Shown piece by piece: positions 1 through 6,733 of a stretch of DNA of 11,078 bases (positions within the stretch are counted from its first letter, which is position 1; every line of letters starts with the position of its first letter). Source of the stretch: Firmicutes bacterium UBA994 (lineage in GTDB: Bacteria > Bacillota > UBA994); NCBI GenBank assembly GCA_002292025.1, contig DBBC01000106.1, forward strand, positions 7,573 through 18,650, read 5' to 3'. The translations under genes were made by a program, and so were the position numbers. The notes beneath the pieces are model-generated. The model ran no database searches, had not been told where the DNA came from, and saw only the letters and a program-made list of their open reading frames with translations.

Positions 1-2
1 TA

Positions 3-464
3 GCTAGGATTCTAGGCCTACTGCCATTGTTAACCGGTTACATAGCGATCAATACTTTGATGTTTCACCTAATGCCCCACGATTTGCCGCAGCTGGCAGA
101 GCTCAGTCCGCAGCGCGCCTTATTCAGAGCGACCGGCCCTATATTGTGGGGAGCCGTGATCCTAAACGTGTTCATTGTGCGGACACGACTCGCAGGTGTA
201 TCACTACCGTCATGGAGAACGCGATTTCTGCAACAACACTCAAAGTTGCACGTAAGTTTGTCGTCAGGGCTGCATTTCATGGCTAGCCTCACCTTGTTTT
301 TGCCGTACTCCATGCTCGTCAGTGCTTTCTTGGAGGTGTTGCGTGATTCTGGTTTCCCGGTTCCGCTACAAGCCCTCATTGCGGCTACTGTCGGTCTGCT
401 GCTGACCTTGGTCAACGGCTATCTGCTCGAACACTACATACCGCAAATAGAACCCTGGGGTTAA
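3..464 (+). CDS. C-terminal part of an unidentified multi-spanning membrane protein (5' end outside window)
   Basis: The frame is open from the first bases of the window to the TAA at 462-464, so the true start probably lies upstream; a TTG at 27 is only an internal possibility. About 153 residues are visible. Four hydrophobic stretches fit membrane helices: the first ~22 visible residues (around LLPLLTGYIAINTLMFHLM), one around GPILWGAVILNVFIV, one around MASLTLFLPYSMLVSAFL, and one near the C-terminus around LIAATVGLLLTLVNGYLL. They are separated by short polar loops, including a basic one (RTRLAGVSLPSWRTRF). I recognise no family motif. The next gene starts only 27 bases downstream and is also a membrane protein of unknown type, so the two are probably co-transcribed and may form one complex, for example the membrane part of a transporter; that is inference. 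Both use many TTA/CTA/ATA codons compared with genes further right. Confidence 0.6.
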   Translation, partial: ARILGLLPLLTGYIAINTLMFHLMPHDLPQLAELSPQRALFRATGPILWGAVILNVFIVRTRLAGVSLPSWRTRFLQQHSKLHVSLSSGLHFMASLTLFLPYSMLVSAFLEVLRDSGFPVPLQALIAATVGLLLTLVNGYLLEHYIPQIEPWG

Positions 465-491
465 TCCGAGTCACGAAGGGGGGAATGATAC

Positions 492-1214
492 ATGGCGTAC
501 ATAATGAAACATTTCGTTCGCGCCATAGAGTATAAACTCTGGCTGCTGCTTTGGTATCTGGCCATGAGTCTAGTCGCGCACTTAGTCGCAGGGACGGTTG
601 TTGCGACATACATAACGGCTCCTTGGTGGTTAGTCTCATTGGCTGTCATGGCCTTTGTAGTAATGGATATCCTTTTAGTTAAAGGCCTACAAATCCTAGG
701 TATCTTATACCAACAGATCCCACGCCAACCTATTGAGCTGCTGGTATGCCATTTTATAGTAGCTTTTGCGTGCGTCTTGCTGTTTCTTGTCGGTTACACT
801 GCGTTCCCGTGGCATGGCGTGGGCATAATGCCAGACGGGTTCACTTGGCTGGTAGCGCTGAACATACTATCTTTAGGTCTCTATACGACTGCCCTCAGCG
901 TTGCCCTATTGAGCGCGCTCGGTTTATTAACTGTCACCAAAGACTATTGGCCAAGAATCGCTTCCATTATAGGCGTGGCTGTCGCGGCCTATCTACTGGC
1001 GTTTCATGTGGGACCGGGCATCTTTACACTTGGGCAGTTAGTTTTTTCCCCTCCCGCCGAATTAACGCCATGCGGCGAGGTCATTATTTCCGATTATGTG
1101 CTGCACGCGCCTTGGGATGTAGTGGCGACAAACATAGCTCATATGAGCTTTTTGCTCATATTTCAGGTCGGCATACTTAACTACGTGTTAACGGACAGAG
1201 TGGACGTAGGGTAA
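492..1214 (+). CDS. Unidentified six-helix integral membrane protein
   Basis: A 240-residue protein whose ATG follows an AAGGGGGG Shine-Dalgarno (476-483) with 8 bases of spacing; a second in-frame ATG four codons in is too far from the SD. Hydrophobic segments lie at about residues 17-40, 43-70, 80-103, 117-145, 152-180 and 208-232, giving roughly six membrane helices. The only sizeable polar loops are near residues 104-116 and 181-207; the second contains one Cys and acidic residues and lies between the last two helices. No catalytic or nucleotide-binding motif is visible. It follows the preceding membrane-protein gene by 27 bases, so an operon is likely. General layout is compatible with a transporter permease subunit (six helices, small loops), but I see no sequence signature for this and do not assign a function. 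No ATPase partner is visible in the window next to it; it could lie upstream of the window. Confidence 0.75.
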   Translation: MAYIMKHFVRAIEYKLWLLLWYLAMSLVAHLVAGTVVATYITAPWWLVSLAVMAFVVMDILLVKGLQILGILYQQIPRQPIELLVCHFIVAFACVLLFLVGYTAFPWHGVGIMPDGFTWLVALNILSLGLYTTALSVALLSALGLLTVTKDYWPRIASIIGVAVAAYLLAFHVGPGIFTLGQLVFSPPAELTPCGEVIISDYVLHAPWDVVATNIAHMSFLLIFQVGILNYVLTDRVDVG

Positions 1215-1251
1215 TCTGAGGCTAGGCCATATCGAGCAAGATTCCTTTTTT

Positions 1252-1289
1252 CCCGCCGCTTTCCCATAATATTGGGACTTTGCGGCGGG
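1252..1289. other. GC-rich hairpin in the gap before the peptidase gene
   Basis: CCCGCCGC (1252-1259) pairs perfectly with GCGGCGGG (1282-1289). Inside, CCCA (1263-1266) can pair with TGGG (1273-1276), so the structure is a long two-part hairpin. It lies in the 170-base gap between the membrane gene (stop at 1214) and the peptidase (start at 1385). A run of six T (1246-1251) lies before, not after, the stem on the plus strand, and on the minus strand the stem is followed by A's, so it is not a textbook intrinsic terminator in either direction. It may still end the upstream transcript or act as an operator. A weak promoter-like pair, TTGGGA (1272-1277) and TAAAAT (1297-1302) with a 19-base spacer, overlaps its right arm. 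The rest of the gap (1303-1371) shows nothing I can name. Confidence 0.5.
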
Positions 1290-1384
1290 CCTGTGTTAAA
1301 ATAAGCACAACAACCTATGGCTGCAAAAGTATGGCATAGAGGGAACTCTGTGCGCTGCAGGCCAGAGGGATAGGGGGCTTATTA

Positions 1385-3568
1385 ATGAAAGAAAGGCTAA
1401 AGCTTGCAGACTACTACTCGTTGCTGACCCCTAGTCAACAGCAGGTATCGCCGGATGGGCGGTATACGGCTTACGTCCTGCAGGGGTTTCGCCAGAAAGA
1501 AAACGACCGCTATCAAAACCTGTGGCTGGTGGCGACAGATGGCATCAGCCCACCGCATCGCCTAACACGCGGTGCGACCAAAGACAGCGCGCCGGCGTGG
1601 TCGCCATGTGGCCGCTATTTGGCATTTATCTCTACTCGTCCCCACGAACTAGAAATCGCGAGCGCTTTAGCCGAGGCAGAAGCAGCCAAGGCAGAAGCGA
1701 AAAACGAAAGCAAGAAGGGCGGCGACGATAAGCCGCGCCCGCAAATCTGGGTGCTGGACATGCGACTTGGCGGCGAGCCGCGTCAATTGACATGGCGTGA
1801 AGAAGGTGTCAGCGAGTTTGATTGGTCACCGTGCAGTAAGATGATGGTGTTCTCCTCGCGCGACCCCGACGAAAAGCAGCAGGCCTATCTTAAAAGCATT
1901 CGGGGCAAAGACAAAGAAAGCGAAAAAGGGCCATTAGTAATAGAGCGCGTGCAGCACAAGCACGATGAAGAAGGTTACCTCGATGACGTCAAGACGCATC
2001 TGTTCGTTGTGGAGGTAGAGTCAAGACAGGCTAGACGCCTGACTGACGGGCCCTGCACTGAAACAGAGCCGCGCTGGTCCCCGGGCGGCCAATGGATTGC
2101 CTTTGTCTCCAACCGCACCGGCGACGCCGACAATAACCGCCGCAACGACCTGTGGCTGATTAACCCGCGTGGAGACAATGTGCGCCGCCTCACCTATGGT
2201 GACGTCAACGCCGGTTGGCCGCGCTGGTCGCCTGATGGTCTCCGATTAGCATTTGTTACTTCGCTGCAGCCGGAAAACGCCTACGTTTTGCGCCATCTTG
2301 CCGTAGTAGATGTAGCCATCGCGGAACCTATCGATGACTTATCGGCATGCGTCGGGCAAGGCTGGGCTTCAGTTGGCGGCGTGGTGTCTGATGACCTCCA
2401 TGGCGACGCGGCCCAGCACGCTCGCGTCTACCCCATGCCACTTAAGAGCACCCCCTTCGTGTTGCTGACAGAAGACTTGGACCGGCCGGTGGTTGGTGCT
2501 CCAGTCTGGGTGAGTGACAGTGAGTTATTGTTCGCGGTGGGGGACAGAGGGCAAACGCGCCTCGCCCTAGCTGAGCTTGGTCGCCCCACGAAAATCGTTC
2601 TACCGACACTCGATCGCCTCTCGACTTTGTCGGGGCATATTGGGAGCAGCGGCGGACAATTGGTTTTTGCTAAGAGCAGCCCCGCTGCCATATGGGAACT
2701 TTATGCAGTACCGCTTGACGCACTTACCTATGATGCACCGGAAGTAAGCGCCTTCCCGCTTACAAAGCACAACGTGTGGCTTGCCGAACGCGAAACAGCG
2801 CGCTACGAGCGGATATCTTTTGTGAGCAGCAGCGGCGCAGAGATCGAAGCCCTAGTCGCCTTGCCGCCCAACTTTGACCACACAGCAGGCCGAGCCCCAC
2901 TCATAGTCAAGATTCACGGCGGCCCCATGGCCTACGACAGCCCGGATTTTCGCTTTGACACGCAGTATTTGGCCGGACAAGGATACCTTGTGCTTTTGGT
3001 CAACTATCGCGGGTCCACGTCTTATGGCGAAGCGTTTTGCGAAGTGATCCGCGGCGATTGGGGGGCACGCGAGCACGACGACATAATGCACGGTGCGCAA
3101 GCCGTGGTTGACATAGGATATGCCGATGAAACGCGTTTGTACTGCACAGGCTTTTCGCAAGGCGGCATTATGACCAACTGGGCGGTAGGTCACACCGACC
3201 GCTTTAGGGCAGCGGTAAGCGAACATGGCATGTGGGACTATGTGGCCGCCTTTGGTACAGACGACTGTCATCGGTGGTGGCAAGACGACTTGGGAATGCC
3301 TTGGCAGAATGAAGCGCAATACAGAAAGATCTCCCCCGCCTCCGGCCTTACGCAGATTAGAACTCCCTTGTTAATAACTGCGGGCGAATTAGACTGGCGC
3401 TGCCCGCTAAGCCAAGCCGAACAGCTCTATGTCGCGCTAAAAAAGCGCGGTGTGCCCACACAGCTAGTCATCTACCAAGGCGAGAGGCACGCCATCACCG
3501 CCCCTAAGCGCGCCATGGACCGTATCGAGCGTATTTGCAAGTGGTTTGCACTTCACGGCGGCCTGTGA
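1385..3568 (+). CDS. S9 family serine peptidase (acylaminoacyl-peptidase / prolyl oligopeptidase-like)
   Basis: A 727-residue two-domain peptidase, the usual length for the S9C/DPP-like group. The start is ATG with AGGGGG at 1372-1377, 7 bases upstream. Residues ~15-460 form a beta-propeller of TolB/WD40-like blades; the recurring W-SP-(D/C/G)G-----AF pattern appears around residues 22, 72, 147, 231 and 284. The C-terminal alpha/beta-hydrolase domain starts near 480: KIHGG at 509-513 (oxyanion-hole region), VNYRGSTSYGE, the nucleophile elbow GFSQGG with Ser591, acid Asp670 in GELDWR, and His702 in GERHAI. The full Ser-Asp-His triad is therefore present. Known family members cleave short peptides or remove N-acylated residues, with the propeller restricting access to small substrates. 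There is no signal peptide or membrane segment, so a cytoplasmic role in peptide turnover is likely. An Ala/Glu/Lys-rich low-complexity insert sits at about residues 88-118 in a propeller loop, with a second charged stretch near 161-182. It appears monocistronic. Confidence 0.93.
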   Translation: MKERLKLADYYSLLTPSQQQVSPDGRYTAYVLQGFRQKENDRYQNLWLVATDGISPPHRLTRGATKDSAPAWSPCGRYLAFISTRPHELEIASALAEAEAAKAEAKNESKKGGDDKPRPQIWVLDMRLGGEPRQLTWREEGVSEFDWSPCSKMMVFSSRDPDEKQQAYLKSIRGKDKESEKGPLVIERVQHKHDEEGYLDDVKTHLFVVEVESRQARRLTDGPCTETEPRWSPGGQWIAFVSNRTGDADNNRRNDLWLINPRGDNVRRLTYGDVNAGWPRWSPDGLRLAFVTSLQPENAYVLRHLAVVDVAIAEPIDDLSACVGQGWASVGGVVSDDLHGDAAQHARVYPMPLKSTPFVLLTEDLDRPVVGAPVWVSDSELLFAVGDRGQTRLALAELGRPTKIVLPTLDRLSTLSGHIGSSGGQLVFAKSSPAAIWELYAVPLDALTYDAPEVSAFPLTKHNVWLAERETARYERISFVSSSGAEIEALVALPPNFDHTAGRAPLIVKIHGGPMAYDSPDFRFDTQYLAGQGYLVLLVNYRGSTSYGEAFCEVIRGDWGAREHDDIMHGAQAVVDIGYADETRLYCTGFSQGGIMTNWAVGHTDRFRAAVSEHGMWDYVAAFGTDDCHRWWQDDLGMPWQNEAQYRKISPASGLTQIRTPLLITAGELDWRCPLSQAEQLYVALKKRGVPTQLVIYQGERHAITAPKRAMDRIERICKWFALHGGL

Positions 3569-3618
3569 CAGGCGAGGCTAGCGATGTTATACAGACTCTA
3601 TGCTAGGGAGAGTTAGGC

Positions 3619-4032
3619 ATGCGAGGTAGAGGTGGATTAGACCGCAATCAATTACTTATGCCGACCCCACTTGAGGACTATATTGCCCACGATAACCCGG
3701 TGCGCAAGATTGACGCAGCGGTTGATCGGATAGATCTCGCGGCCCTCGGGTTTGCCGAACCTAAAGCCGCAGGGCGCCCACCCTATGCGGCTCGAGACCT
3801 TATTAAACTGTATGCCTATGGTGAGGAAAACGGCATAACCTCATCACGCAAGCTCGAGGCTGAAACAAAGCGCAACTTAGAAGTGATGTGGCTGCTCCGT
3901 GGGGCTCACCCCGACCACAAGACCATAGCTGAGTTTCGCCGCAAGTACCCAAACGAGCTGCGCCGCGCACTTAACGCTGCGAAGCAAAAGGGACGGAGCC
4001 TTTTGCTTCACAGCGAGTCGCCCTTGTTCTAG
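3619..4032 (+). pseudogene. Truncated IS1182-type transposase (N-terminal part only)
   Basis: The 137-codon frame begins with an ATG after a GGGAGAG-like SD. Residues ~10-118 match the N-terminal domain (DUF772 type) typical of IS1182-family DDE transposases: the pattern PTPLEDYIAHDNPVRKID, then AAGRPPY..RDLIKLYAYG, SSRKLE.E..RN.EVMWLL and the PDHKTIAEFRRKYPNELRR segment. Intact members are about 450-550 residues; here the homology stops just after this segment and the catalytic DDE region is absent. The last ~18 codons come from a different source: a 29-bp palindromic element (3981-4009) and the following bases, ending at TAG. The 110 bases between the stop and the next gene contain no recognisable remainder of the transposase. 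It is therefore a dead remnant, cut by insertion of the palindrome or by a deletion with a breakpoint there. I found no terminal inverted repeats. Confidence 0.85.
3981..4009 (+). repeat. 29-bp palindromic element, copy 1
   Basis: GAAGCAAAAGG (3981-3991) pairs with CCTTTTGCTTC (3999-4009) around the 7-base loop GACGGAG, an uninterrupted 11-bp stem. The same 29 bases occur in inverted orientation at 6738-6766, identical at every position; the loop makes orientation distinguishable. The GGGACGG core next to an A/T-rich palindrome resembles dispersed small palindromes seen in many Bacillota genomes (REP- or MITE-like); that link is from memory and not proven here. The copy coincides with the point where transposase homology ends, so it marks the breakpoint of that gene. 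Confidence 0.85.
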
Positions 4033-4141
4033 CGCCGATGGGTCCGGTTTGCTTGTGTGTAAGGCTACAGTTCAAGAAACTCTCGTCCTCTCCGTGCGTA
4101 ATACCAAACGGAGCAATAGATTTTGCGGAAAGGGTGGGGTT

Positions 4142-5056
4142 ATGGGCAAGATTATCGAGGTTAATGGCTTAACAAAGAGCTACGGCCAAGTCCACGCTGT
4201 GCGGGGGATTGATTTTTACGTGGAAGAAGGAGCGTTTTTCGCTTTTCTCGGTCCCAACGGCGCAGGCAAATCGACGACGATTGACATTATTTGTACTCTA
4301 TTAACGCCAGACAGCGGGTCGGTTACGGTCAACGGTTTTACCTTAGGGCGCGACGACGACCGTATACGTTCGCACATCGGGGTCGTATTCCAGCATAGCA
4401 TGCTCGACGACCTCTTGACTGTGCACGAGAATCTGGCCTTGCGCACCAGCTTCTACGGATTTTCGGGGGCGCAATTGCAAGAGCAAGTACGGCAGGCAGC
4501 TTACGCTGCCGAGGCAGAGGGCTTTATGGGGCGTCCTTATGGCAGACTTTCAGGCGGGCAGCGGCGACGTGCAGATATCGCGCGGGCTCTAGTCAATACT
4601 CCGCGCGTGCTGTTCCTAGATGAACCTACCACCGGGCTTGACCCACAGACGCGCAAAAGCGTCTGGCAGACCATCCGCAATCTCCAGCAAGAGCGAGGCG
4701 TGACCGTTTTTATGACGACACACTACATGGAAGAAGCCGCCAACGCCGACTATGTGGCCGTGATAAATCATGGCAAGATTTGCGCCAAGGGACGCCCGGC
4801 ACAACTGCGCGAACAGTACAGCAGCGACTATCTTAAGCTCTCTGCCAAAGAGGTAGACGCGCTGGAAGTAGTTTTGCGCAACGCACAGGTGAACTACGAA
4901 ATCGTGGGCAAGCGCATCCTTGTCAAACTAGAACGGACCTTAGACGCCTTGCCCCTGCTTAAGTTGTGCGAAGATTACCTTACGGGCTTCGAAGTAGTGA
5001 GTGGCAGCCTCGATGACGCCTTTATCGCGATCACGGGAGGAGAGCTGCAAGCATGA
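4142..5056 (+). CDS. ABC-2 type exporter, ATP-binding protein (DrrA/NatA-like)
   Basis: A 304-residue ATPase subunit that powers the permease encoded by the next gene. The start chosen is the ATG preceded by AAAGGGTGGGG; the frame stays open further upstream to 4049, but those codons have no SD and no homology to the family. Walker A is GPNGAGKST (residues 37-45), the ABC signature LSGGQRRR is at 136-143, Walker B VLFLDEP has Asp160 and Glu161, and the H-loop histidine is in FMTTHYMEEA. A C-terminal extension of about 80 residues after the nucleotide-binding domain (from about YSSDYLKL) ends in SGSLDDAFIAITG, a pattern common in the drug and antibiotic exporter group (DrrA, CcmA-like COG1131). 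The stop overlaps the permease start (ATGA), which implies translational coupling and equal amounts of the two subunits. The substrate cannot be read from the sequence. No convincing promoter is visible in 4033-4141. Confidence 0.94.
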   Translation: MGKIIEVNGLTKSYGQVHAVRGIDFYVEEGAFFAFLGPNGAGKSTTIDIICTLLTPDSGSVTVNGFTLGRDDDRIRSHIGVVFQHSMLDDLLTVHENLALRTSFYGFSGAQLQEQVRQAAYAAEAEGFMGRPYGRLSGGQRRRADIARALVNTPRVLFLDEPTTGLDPQTRKSVWQTIRNLQQERGVTVFMTTHYMEEAANADYVAVINHGKICAKGRPAQLREQYSSDYLKLSAKEVDALEVVLRNAQVNYEIVGKRILVKLERTLDALPLLKLCEDYLTGFEVVSGSLDDAFIAITGGELQA

Positions 5057-5913
5057 GCGTGTTAAGCATTACGAAGCGCAATCTCAAGATCTTTTTTCGG
5101 GACCGCATGTCCGTGTTCTTCTCACTGCTCTCAGTGTTTATTACCATTGGCTTGTACGTGTTGTTTCTTGGGGATATGATGCAGCGCAATATGGGGCAAA
5201 TACTAGGGGCACGCTTTGTTGCCGATAGTTGGATTATGGCTGGGCTTTTGGCCATGGTTGCTGTGACGGGGACTATGGGAGCATTAGGTACCATGGTAGA
5301 GGACCGCAGCCGGAAAATACTGCGCGACTTTCACGCCTCACCTCTCAAACGCACGACTCTAGTTGGCGGTTATGTGCTCGGCGCGCTGATTGTAGGGCTT
5401 GTGCTGTCGCTCATCACTTTTGTACTGGGGCAGGTCTATATCTTAGCGTATGGCGGCGAGCTTCTGGGTATGGTGAACTCGCTAAAAGTCATGGGTATAA
5501 TGGTGTTAAATGTTGCTGCCGGCGCAGCGATGATGATCTTTATGGTCTCGTTTTTCTCTACCACTAACGCGTACGGCGCGGCTGCGTCGGTTCTAGGAGC
5601 ACTGCTTGGTTTCCTTACCGGCATTTATGTGCCAATTGGGGTGCTTCCCACCACGGTGCAGTATGCGGTTAAGTTGTTTCCTACGTCGCATGGCGCCGCG
5701 CTATTTCGCCAAGTGATGATGGAGGATGCGCTCGCGCAAGCGACCGCAGGTGCACCCACGCAAGTGATAGCGGAGGTTCAGCGTATGTTTGGTGTAGTGT
5801 TTGAGTATGGCGCATTCACTGCGGATGCCACTACCCATGTTATGGTTCTGCTCGGATCAAAAGTGGTTTTCTTTGCACTGGCGACTTGGAACCTGACTCG
5901 GAAGGCAGAGTAA
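5053..5913 (+). CDS. ABC-2 type exporter, permease protein
   Basis: A 286-residue integral membrane subunit. The ATG overlaps the ATPase stop by four bases, and GGGAGGAGAG just inside the end of the ATPase gene serves as SD. A short cytoplasmic N-terminus (SITKRNLKIFFRDRMSVF) precedes about six hydrophobic segments near residues 20-40, 58-80, 103-132, 142-170, 173-197 and 262-281. The loop between the second and third contains VEDRSRKILRDFHASPLKR, the positively charged coupling stretch found in ABC-2 permeases (ABC2_membrane family), and the later YVPIGVLPTTVQ....FPTSH region is also characteristic. With the ATPase it would form an exporter in the cytoplasmic membrane; family members export drugs, antibiotics, polysaccharide or unknown small molecules. 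No terminator is visible after the stop; the next bases are a heptamer tandem repeat. Confidence 0.93.
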   Translation: MSVLSITKRNLKIFFRDRMSVFFSLLSVFITIGLYVLFLGDMMQRNMGQILGARFVADSWIMAGLLAMVAVTGTMGALGTMVEDRSRKILRDFHASPLKRTTLVGGYVLGALIVGLVLSLITFVLGQVYILAYGGELLGMVNSLKVMGIMVLNVAAGAAMMIFMVSFFSTTNAYGAAASVLGALLGFLTGIYVPIGVLPTTVQYAVKLFPTSHGAALFRQVMMEDALAQATAGAPTQVIAEVQRMFGVVFEYGAFTADATTHVMVLLGSKVVFFALATWNLTRKAE

Positions 5914-5941
5914 GACAAAAGACAAAAAACAAAAGACAAGG
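5914..5941. repeat. GACAAAA heptamer tandem repeat
   Basis: Four consecutive 7-base units: GACAAAA (5914-5920), GACAAAA (5921-5927), AACAAAA (5928-5934) and GACAAGG (5935-5941), followed by a run of G's. It begins within two bases of the permease stop and ends exactly where homology of the opposite-strand transporter fragment stops, so it sits at a rearrangement junction. Short heptamer repeats of this kind are prone to slippage. Confidence 0.8.
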
Positions 5942-6152
5942 GGGGAGGCACTGCCGCAATCGGCATCTGCTGCAGAGCGCTGTCAAGCTCTCTGGGGTGG
6001 GCGATGGTTTTGGCAATAACAGCGATAAAGATCAAACCGGCTAACGCCCCTAGCGTGTATCTGTAGGTTGCCCCATATTGCAGCACTAGGTTGCCGAGTG
6101 AAGCCAGCGCAAGCATCAGCCCAGTCACAGGGTAAGGGAGCTTCTTAAGCAT
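5940..6152 (-). pseudogene. Truncated TDT/TehA-type transporter (N-terminal fragment)
   Basis: From ATG at 6152 the protein begins MLKKLPYPVTGLMLALASLG and continues with YRYTLGALAGLIFIAVIAK and a basic/acidic turn ending in PIAAVPPP. This resembles the first ~70 residues of the tellurite-resistance/dicarboxylate transporter family (TDT, voltage-dependent anion channel, TehA-like), which normally has about 310-330 residues and ten helices; only two are present here. After residue 71 the frame enters the heptamer tandem repeat and then runs antisense to the ABC permease gene until a TGA at 5778, so the rest of the transporter is missing. The upstream SD is weak. This is best read as the 5' stub left by a deletion or insertion; a function is unlikely. 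The family call rests on recall of the N-terminal pattern rather than an alignment. Confidence 0.65.
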
Positions 6153-6175
6153 AATATTGGCAGCGCCTATTGCCC

Positions 6176-6658
6176 TTAGCCATGGCGTACCGAGGCCTCT
6201 GCCACGCGATTTGCGATGCTGGGGTCAGCCAAAAGCTGCTCCGCCACCCAAGCCGTCACTTCGCCGGTGATCTTGGCGCAATGTGCCCTGCGTTCTGGGC
6301 TGCTAAAATCAAAGTCTTTGATCAGAACCCGACAGCATGTGCTACCGTAGTGCGCCTTCACATGGTCGTGCAGCGCTGCCGCGACAGGGAACATACGCGA
6401 GTTCATAGGTTCGCCGTGGCTACGTCCATATGCCAAGCCTAGCGCCATTGCACCGCCGCTGATTGCACCGCACAAGCACATAGACTTGCCAATGCCGATG
6501 GGAAACGCCGATGCCAGCTTAGTTATTTCCTGGGGCATAGGCCGCCCTAAAAGTTCGTTTATGGAGTGAAGTACCGCCTCCGAACAAAAGAACTCCCCTC
6601 GCTTAAAATACCCTTCCGCGCTCTCTTTTGCATCGGCGATCACTTTATGCCTGTCCAT
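6176..6658 (-). CDS. C_GCAxxG_C_C family (putative redox-active) protein
   Basis: A 160-residue soluble protein of the C_GCAxxG_C_C family, small bacterial and archaeal proteins with conserved cysteines thought to be redox-active or metal-binding; the exact role is unknown. Visible family features: FFCSEAVLHSIN near the N-terminus, IGKSMCLCGAISGG.MALGLAYGR in the middle, then GSTCCRVLI and HCAKITGEV in the C-terminal part, giving six or more cysteines. The ATG at 6658 is preferred: GGAGG lies 11 bases before it and the promoter described next would put transcription start near 6690. The frame is open further to a GTG at 6688, but that start would have almost no leader. The gene lies downstream of the aldolase gene on the same strand but has its own promoter. 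Assignment to the family is good; function is not inferable. Confidence 0.85.
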   Translation of the reverse strand: MDRHKVIADAKESAEGYFKRGEFFCSEAVLHSINELLGRPMPQEITKLASAFPIGIGKSMCLCGAISGGAMALGLAYGRSHGEPMNSRMFPVAAALHDHVKAHYGSTCCRVLIKDFDFSSPERRAHCAKITGEVTAWVAEQLLADPSIANRVAEASVRHG

Positions 6659-6695
6659 TGCAAGCAAAACCTCCCTCGCAACCTTCACCTTGCCA

Positions 6696-6723
6696 ATTAT
6701 ATAACACGAATCAATAGTTGCAA
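6696..6723 (-). promoter_or_regulatory. Sigma-A-type promoter for the C_GCAxxG_C_C gene
   Basis: On the minus strand TTGCAA (6718-6723) is followed after 16 bases by a perfect TATAAT (6696-6701). The ATG at 6658 would then have a leader of about 30 bases with its SD inside. It lies in the 75-base gap after the aldolase stop, in an A/T-rich stretch, which supports independent transcription of the downstream gene. Confidence 0.7.
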
Positions 6724-6733
6724 TAAGAAAAAC

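Noticed and set aside
1252..1289. Canonical rho-independent terminator
   Set aside because: No T-tract follows the stem on either strand; it is reported as a hairpin only.
2852..3319. 155-codon open frame on the minus strand inside the S9 peptidase
   Set aside because: It is antisense to the catalytic domain with its conserved Ser591 region, has no SD, and its translation shows no family pattern.
3619..4032. Complete insertion sequence
   Set aside because: Only the transposase N-terminus is present, and I could not find matching terminal inverted repeats on both sides; the 29-bp palindrome also occurs without any transposase at 6738.
4049..4141. Upstream start for the ABC ATPase, adding 31 residues
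   Set aside because: No SD precedes it, the added residues are unlike the family N-terminus, and the ATG at 4142 has a good SD and starts at the usual place.
5778..5939. Continuation of the TDT fragment as a real 124-residue protein
   Set aside because: This part is read from the heptamer repeat and then antisense to the ABC permease, so it is a chance extension.
6170..6442. 90-codon plus-strand frame
   Set aside because: It is antisense to the C_GCAxxG_C_C gene, whose conserved cysteine motifs and promoter establish the minus strand as coding.
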